A DNA stretch of 64,000 bases from Manduca sexta (lineage: Eukaryota; Arthropoda; Insecta; Lepidoptera; Sphingidae), in NCBI RefSeq assembly GCF_014839805.1, contig NC_051130.1, positions 5,022,001 to 5,086,000 of the forward strand. The letters are read 5' to 3'. A program made the position numbers and the translations under genes. Below, piece after piece: positions 44,999 to 55,750 of the stretch (position 1 is the stretch's first letter; each line of letters begins with the position of its first letter). A model generated the notes under the pieces. That model had not been told where the DNA came from. It saw only the letters and a program-made list of their open reading frames with translations, and made no database searches.

Positions 44999-45238
44999 AC
45001 AGCGTTTCAAAAGGAAACTCTACCCACAACCTACAAATCCGAATATCCAGCTAACAAATTTCCAGTCAGGACGCCACTGAGGCCGCCGTAAATACACAAT
45101 GCGATCCGTTTGCACACGATGTGAGTCCATTACTTCCCTTTCTATTTGTGTAACCATGGGAGCCTGTGGCGAAAGCCTTTTGTACATAGTCGATGTACAA
45201 TGAAAAGGTAAGGACATAAGACATCACGCAGACGCTGT

Positions 45239-45346
45239 CAAATTATTGCTAGGAAACGTTAATACTGTTGGTAGTTTCGCCAAATTATTGTTAAGAAACG
45301 TTAATAGGTAGTTTCGTAGGCTGGAGTTGGTTGGAGGCTGGAGTTG
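45239..45346. repeat. Short tandem duplications
   Basis: CAAATTATTGYTARGAAACG with TTAATA and GGTAGTTTCG occurs twice (45239-45279, 45281-45316), followed by GGCTGGAGTTG twice (about 45319 and 45336). Confidence 0.8.
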
Positions 45347-46120
45347 TTTCTTGACAACAAATTGACATCATATATGTAGTGTCTTAAAGATTATTTCCTG
45401 GCAATATCAATAGTTTTTTGCTGGATTTATACAACAAAATCATGTTTAAGATATAATTTATACTTAAAATTATATTTAAATGATTAGATAGATCGTTTAC
45501 AAGAGCTTTTCTGAGTTGGCACATCTGTACTATATATTTGTATGCATCCTAGGCATGAATAAATCAATGCATTATTACCAAGAGTTCGTGTTTCTTGTAC
45601 GTTATATTGCATACCTCACTAAAATAAATAGGTCGATACGTCGCTAGGCGTTCATTCCACAAACATTTGTTTTTCAGTTTATCATCGATGTTAATGTCAT
45701 TTGTATGACCATAATGACTATAGTTTTACTACATCATTAACAAAAAAATGATGATGATATTTGTGTTGAAAGTAACAAATAATCACCATCATTTAGGCAC
45801 AAATAATGTTAAATAAAAAAAATATTAGGTTCGTAGGCGACATTATTGTACTTATTACAGGTCTAGGTAGATAATAATAATTATAATTAAAAGTTACTTT
45901 TATAACTACCAACGTAGACATTTAGTGAAGGTAGAATTAAAAAAACGAAACATACTGTAACTAAGCAAGCCAGGTTAGACGGAGAAGTAAGAGATACCTA
46001 AAGATAGATAATGGGGACTTTTTGTCAACTAGTATAGCCATAAAATACACTAAACAACATTCAGACACAACATTTGACGCGCAACATGTTTTTCTACACA
46101 GTCGCCATCAGATGACATGA
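45347..46120. other. AT-rich non-genic stretch
   Basis: Nothing recognised apart from short ATGATG and AATAAT runs. Confidence 0.5.
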
Positions 46121-46167
46121 CGTCACTGGTATACCTGATGACGTGGCCATCAGGTATACCAGTGACG
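46121..46167. repeat. Perfect palindrome, 20-bp arms
   Basis: Left arm CGTCACTGGTATACCTGATG (46121-46140), 7-bp spacer, and the exact reverse complement at 46148-46167. The right arm ends in CAGTGACG, the start of a hAT-type MITE; the left arm therefore carries a second, inverted copy of that terminus with its flanking target sequence. Confidence 0.95.
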
Positions 46168-46314
46168 AAGGGTCCATATAACCCGATTCCTGCCGGCTGC
46201 CCTTTCGTAATTTATATCTTATTACCAATAGAACAATTTGCAGACCGCATTTATGTAGGTATATCACTACATATAGCCGAGATCCCTTTCGATAAATTTA
46301 ACTCTTCGCCAATG
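46160..46314 (+). mobile_element. hAT-type MITE, copy 3
   Basis: Starts CAGTGACGAAGGGTCC, contains TATAACCCGATTCCTGCCGG, and ends ACTCTTCGCCAATG. Candidate 8-bp duplications AGGTATAC (46152-46159) and TGGTATAG (46315-46322) match at six of eight positions, consistent with an old insertion. Confidence 0.65.
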
Positions 46315-46394
46315 TGGTATAGTCATAGATTTCATGTTACCCATATAGTGTATCCAGTGTAACTACTGGACATAATTTATTATGTAACTTAACA

Positions 46395-46539
46395 TATGTC
46401 TCAGGATGGCGAGCGCAGTGGAATATCAGACAATACTTAGTGATTCAAGGTGTCGGTTGGTGTTTCTACTGTTTATGAGCGGTCGTATCGCTTACAATCA
46501 GGCGAACGGCAAGCTCGTCTCGTCAATCAAAGCAATAAA
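46395..46539 (+). mobile_element. Retroelement 3' tail, family E
   Basis: TGTCTCAGGATGGCGAGCGC, GATTCAAGGTGTCGGTTGG, ACTGTTTATGAGCGGTCGTA, GGCGAACGGCAAGCTCGTCT, ending in an AGCAATAAA tail. The opposite-strand copy is at 3274-3396. Confidence 0.75.
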
Positions 46540-46839
46540 TGTACCTAGATAGTCAACGTTGTCAAACGAGATGTTTGTATTGTCTATATATTTAGTAAAA
46601 CTAGACTTAGTAACTCGTTTGCTTACGCCATCATTATATAAGGTTAATTTTAGGTTGTATCTAAATACAGTGGATTTTAATTTGACAATAAGAACAATTA
46701 GGAAAACGTCCTAAAATGACCTTGTACATGTTATTCATATCGTTTAAATAGTCTCTTCCCTTCCCATCATGGGACAAAAAAACTTGCGAAATGTTGTTAC
46801 TGCCTACCTGTTCAAGGGGAAAACGCTTGAATATATGTA

Positions 46840-47002
46840 TATAAATGCAATATACAAACAGGTAAATATTCGGATGTTTTGTCCGGGTGGCGGGCCGGTA
46901 GGCGCAGCGCCGACGGCGATCGCCAACTATATTGACCCATCTATATTTAGAAACGTGCCGTTCCCGCCAATCAGTCACCATGCTATTCGAATCGCTATGT
47001 AA
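46840..47002. other. GC-rich patch open on both strands
   Basis: TCCGGGTGGCGGGCCGGTAG and GCGCCGACGGCGATCGCC, in AT-rich flanks. On the plus strand a frame reads MFCPGGGPVGAAPTAIANYI and ends in a stop at 47002; on the minus strand a 119-codon frame (46661-47020) spans the same DNA. The plus-strand translation is richer in Pro/Gly and looks more protein-like, but neither has a recognised domain or good splice sites. Confidence 0.25.
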
Positions 47003-47516
47003 ATACAGTTTGTCTGCCAAAAAGTCTTAAAATAAACGTAGTAGGGTATATTTTAAATAAATAAATTTGGACTACTAAGGTTAATTTATACGTGGTTAAA
47101 TCATGGCATTTGCATTTTACTAAGTCTTCTATGAGAATCCATCTGAATAGGTATCCTCGCTTCATATACCGCAAATAGCAATGTGATAGCACTGTTATGT
47201 TCAGATTTGAAAGATATTGTGTCTTTTTATAGCAGAAAGGTAAACAAACAAGTCGATCAGCTAATGGAAAGTGATTGCCTGTAAACATAATGCCAAAGAA
47301 AATGGGAAAATGCGATGCGTATTGAATTCTGAGAAAAATAATAGTAAGTTGAAGGAGGGAAAATGGGGATATATCTCAAAGGCATAAAACATAGCAGATT
47401 AATCATGAGGTTTTATTCTAGCTACAGGGTGATTAAAATACTGCGTTCGAATTAAAATCGCGTTTAATCTTGTTTTATTTTCGACCATAATTAAACTAAA
47501 ATTATTATAACGTCTC

Positions 47517-47556
47517 ATTTTACAACAATTATATTTGTATATAATTATTGTAAAAT
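47517..47556. repeat. Imperfect palindrome
   Basis: ATTTTACAACAATTATAT and ATATAATTATTGTAAAAT face each other across a 4-bp spacer, with one mismatch. Highly AT-rich; likely a small hairpin without known role. Confidence 0.8.
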
Positions 47557-47759
47557 GTTGTAAATAAATAAACAAATATTTAATAGTATATAGAAATTAT
47601 TAAAATGATAATAAAAAACTTATACATAATTATTACTTAAATTGTTCCATTGTTAAGTATGAGTGTTAAGTTAGAACATAAAAGAGACACCGTCCCTAAA
47701 ATTAATGCACTATTGAGGTTTTACTACCTCATCAAATCCATCTAAATGTAGATCTGTGG

Positions 47760-47900
47760 TTATTATTCTGGAACGATGGAGCTGTGAGGGAATGGATATG
47801 CAAATGAGGGGTCCTTTAATTATTGCCCTGTACGTGCATTTATTTACAAGCATTGGCTTTATGGAGATAATCTATCAATTTGTTGTTTAGCGTACCAGGT
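47760..47900. promoter_or_regulatory. Candidate regulatory tract with POU-type octamer
   Basis: Contains ATATGCAAATGAGG (ATGCAAAT, the POU octamer), TTTAATTATTGCC, and GGAGATAATCTATCAATTTG. The mix of distinct factor-like words in moderately complex sequence, without any repeat family, is what conserved non-coding elements look like, but no conservation data are available here. Confidence 0.25.
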
Positions 47901-48998
47901 TTATTTTACCGTCGAATTTGAGATAGAGAAATTGTAGTCAGCAAAATTATTTCTTTTTTAAGAATTTTCAAGTACCCGTAGTAGGAATCAATGCATTTTA
48001 TACAAATGATATGTTGTATAGGTTTTAGTCTAATGTAGGGAGTTAAACTTGATAAATGCCGCCTAATATAAATTGTATTCGAATAATAACCAAGAAATAA
48101 TATCGTAATCTTAAAACACAGGACACGGTTCTATTCTATGTTGTAAACTTTTGTTATAACATCTTATTGTTGAATACGGCCATAACTTAAAAAATCAACA
48201 GCGCCATCTGTTAATCGCGTAGTAAACAATAACATATCACAAAGCTACTAAGTTTACTATAATAGCTATCTAGAACTGACAGAAAATAATCAAATATGGA
48301 TTATAAATTTATACAAAAATTAATAGACAGGATCTTATATAGCCCGGGCAACTGAAAGCCCGGCCTTAATGCGACTTTAACCAAACGACCGGGCATGACG
48401 TAAAACGTCTCATAAACCGGCTAAGAGGCAACAGAGCCCTTCCAATTACGCTGCCGCCTGCTACGCCTATGTAATATAGTGGGCCGAATTCGTTGGTATT
48501 TGGTACGCTCAGCTTCTTGAACAATATTTCCCTTGATTTCTGTATACGTAGAGTCAAATGAATTTATACGCAAGCTATGTATATATTACAGAGTATTATG
48601 GTCGTTGCACGTCGTGCTGTCAAGGTATATATTCATTTGGCGATGCCCCGCATTAAAATAACCACAAACAGTAACAGATGATAAAAAACTTATAACTATA
48701 ATACATACCATGAAATATTTAGAGAAGATAGTAAACGTAGGTACAGTCAGCCATAACAGTAACTGAACAAATCCAAAACTGCAAACCGCTTCTATATATT
48801 GACTTCAATCAATGTTTTCTAAAATAAATTAAGTTTAATTTTATTGAATAAAAACGATTATTGATACGGACACAAAAGTATAAGGCGATTAGAAATTTTG
48901 AATTTGTTCAATTATATTGTAGCTGATTGTACGATTTAACAAAAATCAACCCACTTTCAATCATCTGATAATGATATATATATCATATAATTTTTAGC
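47901..48998. other. Non-genic stretch
   Basis: AT-rich; a GC-richer part at 48345-48500 (GCCCGGGCAACTGAAAGCCC) has no assigned identity. GCGCCATCT occurs at 48201. Confidence 0.4.
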
Positions 48999-49200
48999 TC
49001 ACTAGATGTCCAATAGAATGTCGACTGAAGAGAGATGATTACGCCTCAACAGTCGACACAATTATGCCTTAAAGTCGGAACCCAATATACACAGGCTGAT
49101 TCCGGAACGTGACACACTTACGTGGGCCACTATGGCGAGTTTTAATACTTTGTGTACGCTGGTCGCTATCCGGCCAGATATAAAATATATCCTACCACCA
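48999..49200 (-). mobile_element. Retroelement tail, family D, partial
   Basis: GATGTCCAATAGAATGTCGA, ACGTGGGCCACTATGGCG, GGTCGCTATCCGGCCAGATA, ATATCCTACCACCAGC. It lacks the poly(T)-side end. Confidence 0.7.
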
Positions 49201-49937
49201 GCAAAAAAAGGTGAATACAGTTATTTATAGATATTCAACACTAAAACTACTAGAAAGTAAACACCACGTCGCTTAACCTTTGTACAATATATTTTTGCTT
49301 CGAGATTAATTTGTTTAGCCATTAGCTATTGATGCGAGGAAAATGCCAGCTATTTAATGTCGCTAGCAAAATTGCTTATATTAAATTGCAATCCGGATCT
49401 TAATTAAGATCAACCTTTGTTACACCGTTGTAATCATTTAAATTGACGTAGGTATTGGAAATATAATGTGCACCGATTCCTAATTCTAGCAAAACAATAG
49501 AACAAAGAATAGGTGATAAGTTTCTCGCATGCGAGGGTTCGTCTTGCAGGTAGTAGGTGCCGCCATATCATATAATTATTTTTGATGTCAAGCAGTAATG
49601 TACAAGTAGGTTCTTTTTATTCCGACTTGAAGAGACTATAGGGGACGTGCACGATGAGAGCTCTGCCATCTGTAGGCGTAATCTTAATCTTTAACCCTGT
49701 CAACATTGTCTAAAAATACTCATATTAAAAAAAGCGAAAATTAACATTTAATTTGTTGATAATGTGTAGTTTTATATCTGGATGCTCCAACGCATAAAAA
49801 TTAACAAGTAACAACAATAACACAATAAATATTCAATTATAAATGTATATTCCGGATATACCGAATATTTATTATTTGATATTTTTTACTGTTTTCACCT
49901 ACCTTTCCTACCTACCATGATTACCTCTGCACCATCC

Positions 49938-50027
49938 TAAAGTTGACTGGTAGAGAATGCCTACAGTATCAAGTCCGCCAGCATACATTTGTATGTGAAG
50001 TGCTACATAAATGTATATAAATAAATC
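49938..50027 (+). mobile_element. LINE 3' tail fragment
   Basis: CTAAAGTTGACTGGTAGAGA, CAGTATCAAGTCCGCCAGC, ATACATTTGTATGTGAAGTG and an ATAAATAAAT tail, the layout of a widespread lepidopteran non-LTR 3' end. The opposite-strand relative is at 34085-34131. Confidence 0.65.
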
Positions 50028-50533
50028 TGTACTGAAAGTCATAAATTAGTTTCGATAACATCCAAAAAACTGGCTCCCATTTAATAAAAATGTTCTGACC
50101 GCTGCCTATCAATAATAATTGCTCGAAATCCATAACTTTTCATAAATTATACATATATAAATTATAGGTAGAGAGAGTTTAATTTATTATCCACATTTTT
50201 ATAGTTCGTACACGTTCCTAATATATTGAACTTTTAAAGTTTGAGAATCACGATGTAATTCATTGTCACACAGGAAGAATTTAAAAGTACTGGACGAAAT
50301 GAGTACCTAGCTGTAACTTAAAAAAAAATGTAAGTTGTAATTTTAAAAAAAACGCAAGCAAGCGAGTCGTTATAAAGAAGACTATCATTTAGTGTATATA
50401 ACTACAATAAGTTTTACTCAAGAACATTTAATGTTTTTATTTATGTATTCAGTTTTAAATCTTATCAGTTACATTGAACTGTTTTCAAAATAATATTACT
50501 TTGTGCCTTGTTCAATGTAATGTTACTTCAGTA

Positions 50534-50650
50534 GCGCCATCTTACGGGTACTTGAAAGCTGACGCTACAGAATAGAACGACCAGCAGTATCTTGTATGAA
50601 TCATAGATGGCGCTAAACCTAGATACAGCTATTCGCCACTAGATGTCGCT
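50534..50650. promoter_or_regulatory. Cluster of GCGCCATCT-type motifs
   Basis: GCGCCATCT at 50534-50542, its reverse complement AGATGGCGC at 50605-50613, and a variant AGATGTCGC at about 50643. GCCATCT is the core bound by Pho/YY1-type proteins. Function here is conjecture. Confidence 0.25.
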
Positions 50651-50688
50651 TACTTGATATTTGTATTTATTTTCTAATAAAGTATACT

Positions 50689-50930
50689 TTAAGGTTATAG
50701 CTTAAGGTCCATTTTCATACATTTTGTTTCACCTTTAATCTGGGTAACTAAACAAGTATTGACAAGTAAAGAATTTAAATTCACGTCTAGTTAGTGATTA
50801 GTTCTCGCAGTTGAAAGAAAAACGTAAAAATAATTAAGATGCATGGATATTTCGGCCTTTAAAATTTCGTCGTATTAAATTAAAGGTGAAACAAAATGTA
50901 TGAAAAATGGACCTTAAACTATAACCTTAA
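50689..50930. mobile_element. TTAA-flanked MITE (piggyBac-like)
   Basis: Terminal inverted repeats of about 47 bp: left GGTTATAGCTTAAGGTCCAT from 50693, right (read inward) GGTTATAGTTTAAGGTCCAT from 50926, continuing through CATTTTGTTTCACCTTTAAT on both sides with about one mismatch and one indel. TTAA lies at 50689-50692 and 50927-50930, the piggyBac target duplication. The unique centre is about 140 bp, with no coding capacity. High arm identity suggests a recent insertion. Confidence 0.85.
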
Positions 50931-52109
50931 GCAGATTTATGAAGTAAGTAAAAAAAATGTCTTATAAAATGTTATTTAATAATAATATTACAACTATATA
51001 CATACATCGGCAATAAATATTATTAACTATGTATCAAATTAATCAATTAATAATTTTATTTAACAGTAATTATTCAGTAAATGTTTTATTGCTATGCAAA
51101 TTTCTTCCATACCTACTGTCTTGTTTTTTTATATGTTTTAATTATTTTTATTAAATTAGTATTACTTCCTTAAATTAATTTAAAGATAAAAACAACCTCA
51201 GTAGTAAATAATTTAATACAAAAAAATAATTAAAGTATTAATATGTTAATGCCATAATTTAAATATAAAATGATTAGCAATTGGTACACCATAATTTCCT
51301 AGTATAGGTACTTGTTTAAAATAAAAAATTTCCTTAGTTATATCTATTTATTTTGTTTGTAACGTAAACACAGTATATTTTAAGCTTAGTCTACCGAATC
51401 TTGCAATAATATCCAACGACACTTCATCCACATTTCAGACTTTTTCATTTGTACACTGATTGACATAGGTCTCTTCTATATTCTCTCCTGACCTGTGCCA
51501 GTCTGATATTTTTTTTTCCATGGACTTATATGACGACGATTATGACGACTTATATATGATAAGGTCGTCCGCCTATGTGGCTAGTCGTTTGCCTACTTTT
51601 ATCTTGATTTCATAAAATCCATTAACTCGTCTCAACTGCAAGAATGACCTAATACTCTAAATAACCCAATTTCCTCCTACAGGAGTATCAAAATGACTAT
51701 AAAAGTTAGAAAAAATAAAATTTACTTACATAATAACACGCGGCGGTGTGCGAAAATCATCGATCCCGGACTAGGCGGCCGTGACCCGGGGTCGCGTGGC
51801 GTCTACCTGGAACACCCAGGGTCACATCCGATAGCCACGGACAAGCTACATTTATCGACTTCTATTACACAAAGGCTACACTGTGTTCTATGTTGAGGGG
51901 ATTCTTTTTCCGCACTTAGCCTGTAGTATGACCGGCAGTTGTGCGTAAAACGGCTACACTATTAAAAAATACTCTTTCAAAAATAGGCTAATTATGTAAG
52001 AGTTTCATTTCAATCTTTGGACTTTTGTTTGTTTATTGTAAAATAATATTGCTTATACAATTATTATAATTGTCTCGTCCCTTCAACTGCAATTTCGATA
52101 TATATTATA
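50931..52109. other. AT-rich stretch with one GC-rich patch at 51735-51900
   Basis: Mostly AT-rich. The patch contains GCGGCCGTGACCCGGGGTCG and CACCCAGGGTCACATCCG and lies in a 67-codon plus frame without known domains. Identity unknown. Confidence 0.35.
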
Positions 52110-52315
52110 CTAGCGACCCGCCCCGGCTTCGCACGGGTGCAATGCTGACTATTTAATGGATGTTATTATTATACATTTAACCCATCCTCTTGAATCACTC
52201 TATCTATTAAAAAAAACCGCATCAAAATCCGTTGCGTAGTTTTAAGGTTTAAGCACACATAGGGACAGAGAAAGCTACTTTGTTTTATACTATGTAGTGA
52301 AGTCTATTATAATTA
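52110..52315 (-). mobile_element. Helitron-like element, minus orientation
   Basis: On the plus strand it begins CTAGCGACCCGCCCCGGC then TTCGCACGGGTG, the inverse of a Helitron 3' end (ACCCG/CGGGT arms next to CTAG). Internal AAAATCCGTTGCGTAGTTTT is a common companion segment. Confidence 0.65.
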
Positions 52316-54109
52316 GGACCTGTTTTACAACTTCCGAGTATATGCTGCTTGTCACATAAATGTATATGCCGACCAAATACAAAAGTCACACTTCAATTCT
52401 TCTATGCTCCCAAATAAATGGTAATTAAAAGAGTACTATCTGCATTACGTATTTAAATCGATAACTTCGATAACTGTCAAATAAATTTACTTGAAACTTG
52501 TTAAAGAGGCCTTTAGATTACTTTTCCTGTTCAGTATTATAAATAATTTATTAAAAGCAAGAAATTTTTAACACACAAAGCACAACGTATATTTTTATAT
52601 TTACCTAACTCTGGAAAATTTACCGTGTCAATTTTTTATTCGAAGGCTTCCAGATTCAATAAAAATAAACACGTGCTAGTGTCTATGGCATGCAAATTTC
52701 CCGTTGAATTATATCCGAATTCGAGTACGCTATTAAATCTACGGTTGTTTCGATCTTGTCTACACAGTTTTCGTATTTACTATCTATAGCCTTGAGCCTG
52801 ATAGGATTCCTAAAAACTTTTGCTGAGAACCTACTCACCTACGGGAGGTACTCGTATGTAAAATTTATGTTCTAAACTGTGTGTTGTCTACCAGTCTGTG
52901 TTAAAACTTTTGTATGTACCGAATCTCAAAAGACAGTATTTAGTTAATGACTTTCTTCATTCCGTTTCAATAAGTATATTATTTTTCCTTTTTGGTACAT
53001 TACAGACACACACATAATACTTTATAATTCGTTTCACTAAAAGTCGAATTAGCGAGAAACATATTTAGAATAATTTACCTAAAATGTTTATACAATAAAT
53101 TAAGGATCAATTTATATAAAACATAAATTAAATATGTATTTCGTTACAATTCCCGTTTAATGCCGTCGGGTAATTCGACCTACATTCGTCTTCAGAGCAC
53201 ATGCACTTATATTAGTGGAGGGTCTTGGAGTACTCGAGCGAGCTCAACGTTTGAAAGACTAGGTTTTACACGAGGTGTCTGTCGAGTGCTGGAAATTTAA
53301 GGCCATTCATAGTTTGGGGACAATTCGTAGTGCTAAATATAGATAGGTATTTAATTAACAAAATTTATTTATTAGTTTTAACAGTTCAACTTTGTATTAA
53401 TCAATAAAACTTTTATAAGTATCAACTTTTGCGAAAAATACTAATAATAATTAAGTAAAAGCGATTGATTAAGTTCGAAAAAATTTAAGTGATACAAGTG
53501 ATTAAATCTTCTGTCCCTTTCCAACCCTATTCTACGGAATAGGGTTGTGTTATGTAACTAAATACCAATTTGGATCATATCTCACCTTAAAGCTAACAAG
53601 ATTACGTCAAATTACTTTAATTATAATACCAGAGCCGTCATGAAACTAAATGAGAAAAAAAGATTTTGTTTAATTAAGTTTCTGCCCTCGTTCGCATTAA
53701 CTTAAACAGTTAATGAGACAACACAAATATTTTCCTACGTTATTCAAAAAAATATGTTGTTATTTGCTATTTTAGAAATTAAAAGCAAAGGAATCTATTC
53801 TATTAGCCTAGTTTTTTTATTCTGGCTTGTCAGTATTTCAAGTCGATAGAAATTCTGTGAAAGCTTAAAGGTTGTCATTTGTCAACAAGCCGGCTTAATG
53901 TGTACTCGAGGCGCAGAGGGATTTGGAGCTTTTTTACCTCTAAAAGTGATTCATTCATTTTGTTTGACTAGCCAGTTTAATGTCAGAATTTTTTAGGCAA
54001 AATATCTGGCTGGAAATCTTTGCATGAGAATTTCATGGTGAATGAAAATTTGTATGACGCGTCAGGAATTTTAAAATGTTTTTTAAACATCATGATTATT
54101 ATTCATTAG
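52316..54109. other. AT-rich non-genic stretch
   Basis: No gene or named repeat recognised. TATTCTACGGAATAGGGTTG near 53528 forms a small palindrome (CCCTATTCTACGGAATAGGG). Confidence 0.45.
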
Positions 54110-54199
54110 CACGCTGCAGGCCACTGCTGGACATAGGCCCCTCCCAAGGTGCGACACAGAGCCCAGTGTGCTGCTATATGCATCCACTCACTGCCGACC
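54110..54199 (+). mobile_element. Retroelement fragment, 'GCTGGACATAGGCC' type
   Basis: GCAGGCCACTGCTGGACATA, GGCCCCTCCCAAGGTGCG. This motif marks a widespread insect non-LTR 3' region. A 76-codon minus frame here is a by-product. Confidence 0.6.
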
Positions 54200-54227
54200 C
54201 TTTTATGTAAAATGTTTGTTATCTTAC

Positions 54228-54420
54228 ATATTATAAAACAAAGTCCCCCGTCGCCGCTGTCCGTCTGTCTAAACGAGATAACCTCAAACTGCTGAATAAA
54301 TTGCGATGAAATTGCATGGAGATAGTTTGAAATCATGGAAATGGTATAGGCTACTTTTTATCTTGGAAAAATATATAGCGGGACTTTTATCCCGGAAAAC
54401 TGTTTCACGCAGGCGAATTA
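54228..54420 (+). mobile_element. Helitron-like element, 3' end lost
   Basis: ATTATAAAACAAAGTCCCCC, GAAATTGCATGGAGATAGTT, CCCGGAAAACTGTTTCACGC, then GGCGAATTAATG. Same start and body as the element at 17863-18057, but the final hairpin and CTAG are missing. Confidence 0.6.
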
Positions 54421-54719
54421 ATGACTGGAATGTTATGCTTGAGTATAAATCAATAACTTATTACCCAATTTTCCAATACAATAGCGTATTTAATAATACC
54501 AAACGTCATTCATTAGAGTTTATTTTCAATACAAAACAATAATGACAATAAATTCACATCTTAAATTATACAAAAAGCAATAATTTTACAGAGTCCTTGC
54601 GTAGACAGACGCACAAACCTATTCATCGGAACATACAATTAATCAAATGCAAAACAACTGTTTGTTTGCATATAATAATTTTGCCAGGCGTCTTGAATGC
54701 ATATTTTAAACACGTGATA

Positions 54720-54850
54720 TTGCCGTTTAAACCACCCCAATGCGAGATTAATGGCACGGGGAAACTAGTTTGAGTCCTTGGCCTGAAAAACTTGGCCCGG
54801 TCGCTACATCGGGTATGGATCAGAAAGTCCTCGACGGCACGTAAAGCCGA
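54720..54850 (-). other. GC-richer patch with an open minus frame, unrecognised
   Basis: Part of a 98-codon minus frame (54623-54919). The central translation, YPSALRAVEDFLIHTRCSDR then FPVPLISHWGGLNGNITC, is less AT-biased than neighbouring chance frames. No family recognised, no ATG-proximal signal, no splice sites. It may be an exon fragment or part of an unnamed repeat. Confidence 0.2.
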
Positions 54851-54919
54851 CGGATAGCGATAATAATCGTTTTCGACATAGAACATATTTAAAAAATATA
54901 TGTGCAAAAAATTATACAA

Positions 54920-55477
54920 GTTTAATATACACTCAAAATGATTTAATGCATTTCCACTCGCCCGACATAGCAGTTTGCGTTATCCAATTATTGTTCCTTA
55001 CATAGGCAATCAGTTAAACATAAAAAAGTGACGGAAATTGCAATTTGTTTGTTTACAATGTACGCAAATGTAAATTCATATTTACCTCTACCTACGTGGA
55101 AATATATCCCTGTATGTAAATTTGAGGTTATACAAATACGTATTCGTATAAATCCGAATTTCATTTAGCATGTATTTCATACATCGTTTGAATTTAATTA
55201 CGGCTAATAGAGTCCGGGATGAGCTCCAAACTCAAATCAGTTTATATCCAGAGGGTTATTCGATTAGTCTGTATTTCTAGAAATATTATACACGACTTAC
55301 TTTCATAACTCCGTGTTCGGATGTATTTAGAGAAATTGATGTTAGCCATCAGAAGCTTTACATGCCGTAAGTTGTGTTTCTTCACTGCACAATAATATCT
55401 CACCCAGAGGGGAATTTGTAATACAAATTCCCAATAACTCAACACATACAATTTCAGTATATAAAAAAATGCCAGGA
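54920..55477. other. AT-rich non-genic stretch
   Basis: Nothing recognised. Confidence 0.5.
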
Positions 55478-55489
55478 CATACATAATCC

Positions 55490-55738
55490 TCGAGGACGTA
55501 GTTGTACTGCTTTGCGCGATAAAGCAGCGCTCTGAGGTCCTGGGTTCGAATCCCGGATCGGGCGAAAGTGATATTTGGGTTTTTCTGCTCATTATCAGCC
55601 CGGGGTCTGGAATTTATGCCCGATATGGCGATAGGCTCGCCTCTTATCACATCACGGGACGGAACACACTTGGCGAAAAGTGGATGCCCTGGTTGTGCCT
55701 CTGCGTACCCCTTCTGGGATAAATGCGTGATGTGTGTG
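55490..55738 (+). mobile_element. tRNA-type SINE family A with target-site duplication
   Basis: GGACGTAGTTGTACTGC, GGTTCGAATCCCGGATCGGG, GCCCGATATGGCGATAGGCT, TATCACATCACGGGACGG, tail GGGATAAATGCGTGATGTG. A perfect 12-bp duplication CATACATAATCC flanks it (55478-55489, 55739-55750), so the head is slightly 5'-shortened (it lacks GACTGCCTCGG). The long minus frames here are SINE translations. Confidence 0.93.
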
Positions 55739-55750
55739 CATACATAATCC

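Noticed and set aside
54106..54336. 76-codon minus-strand gene
   Set aside because: Falls in a retroelement fragment (GCTGGACATAGGCC type) joined to a Helitron-like element.
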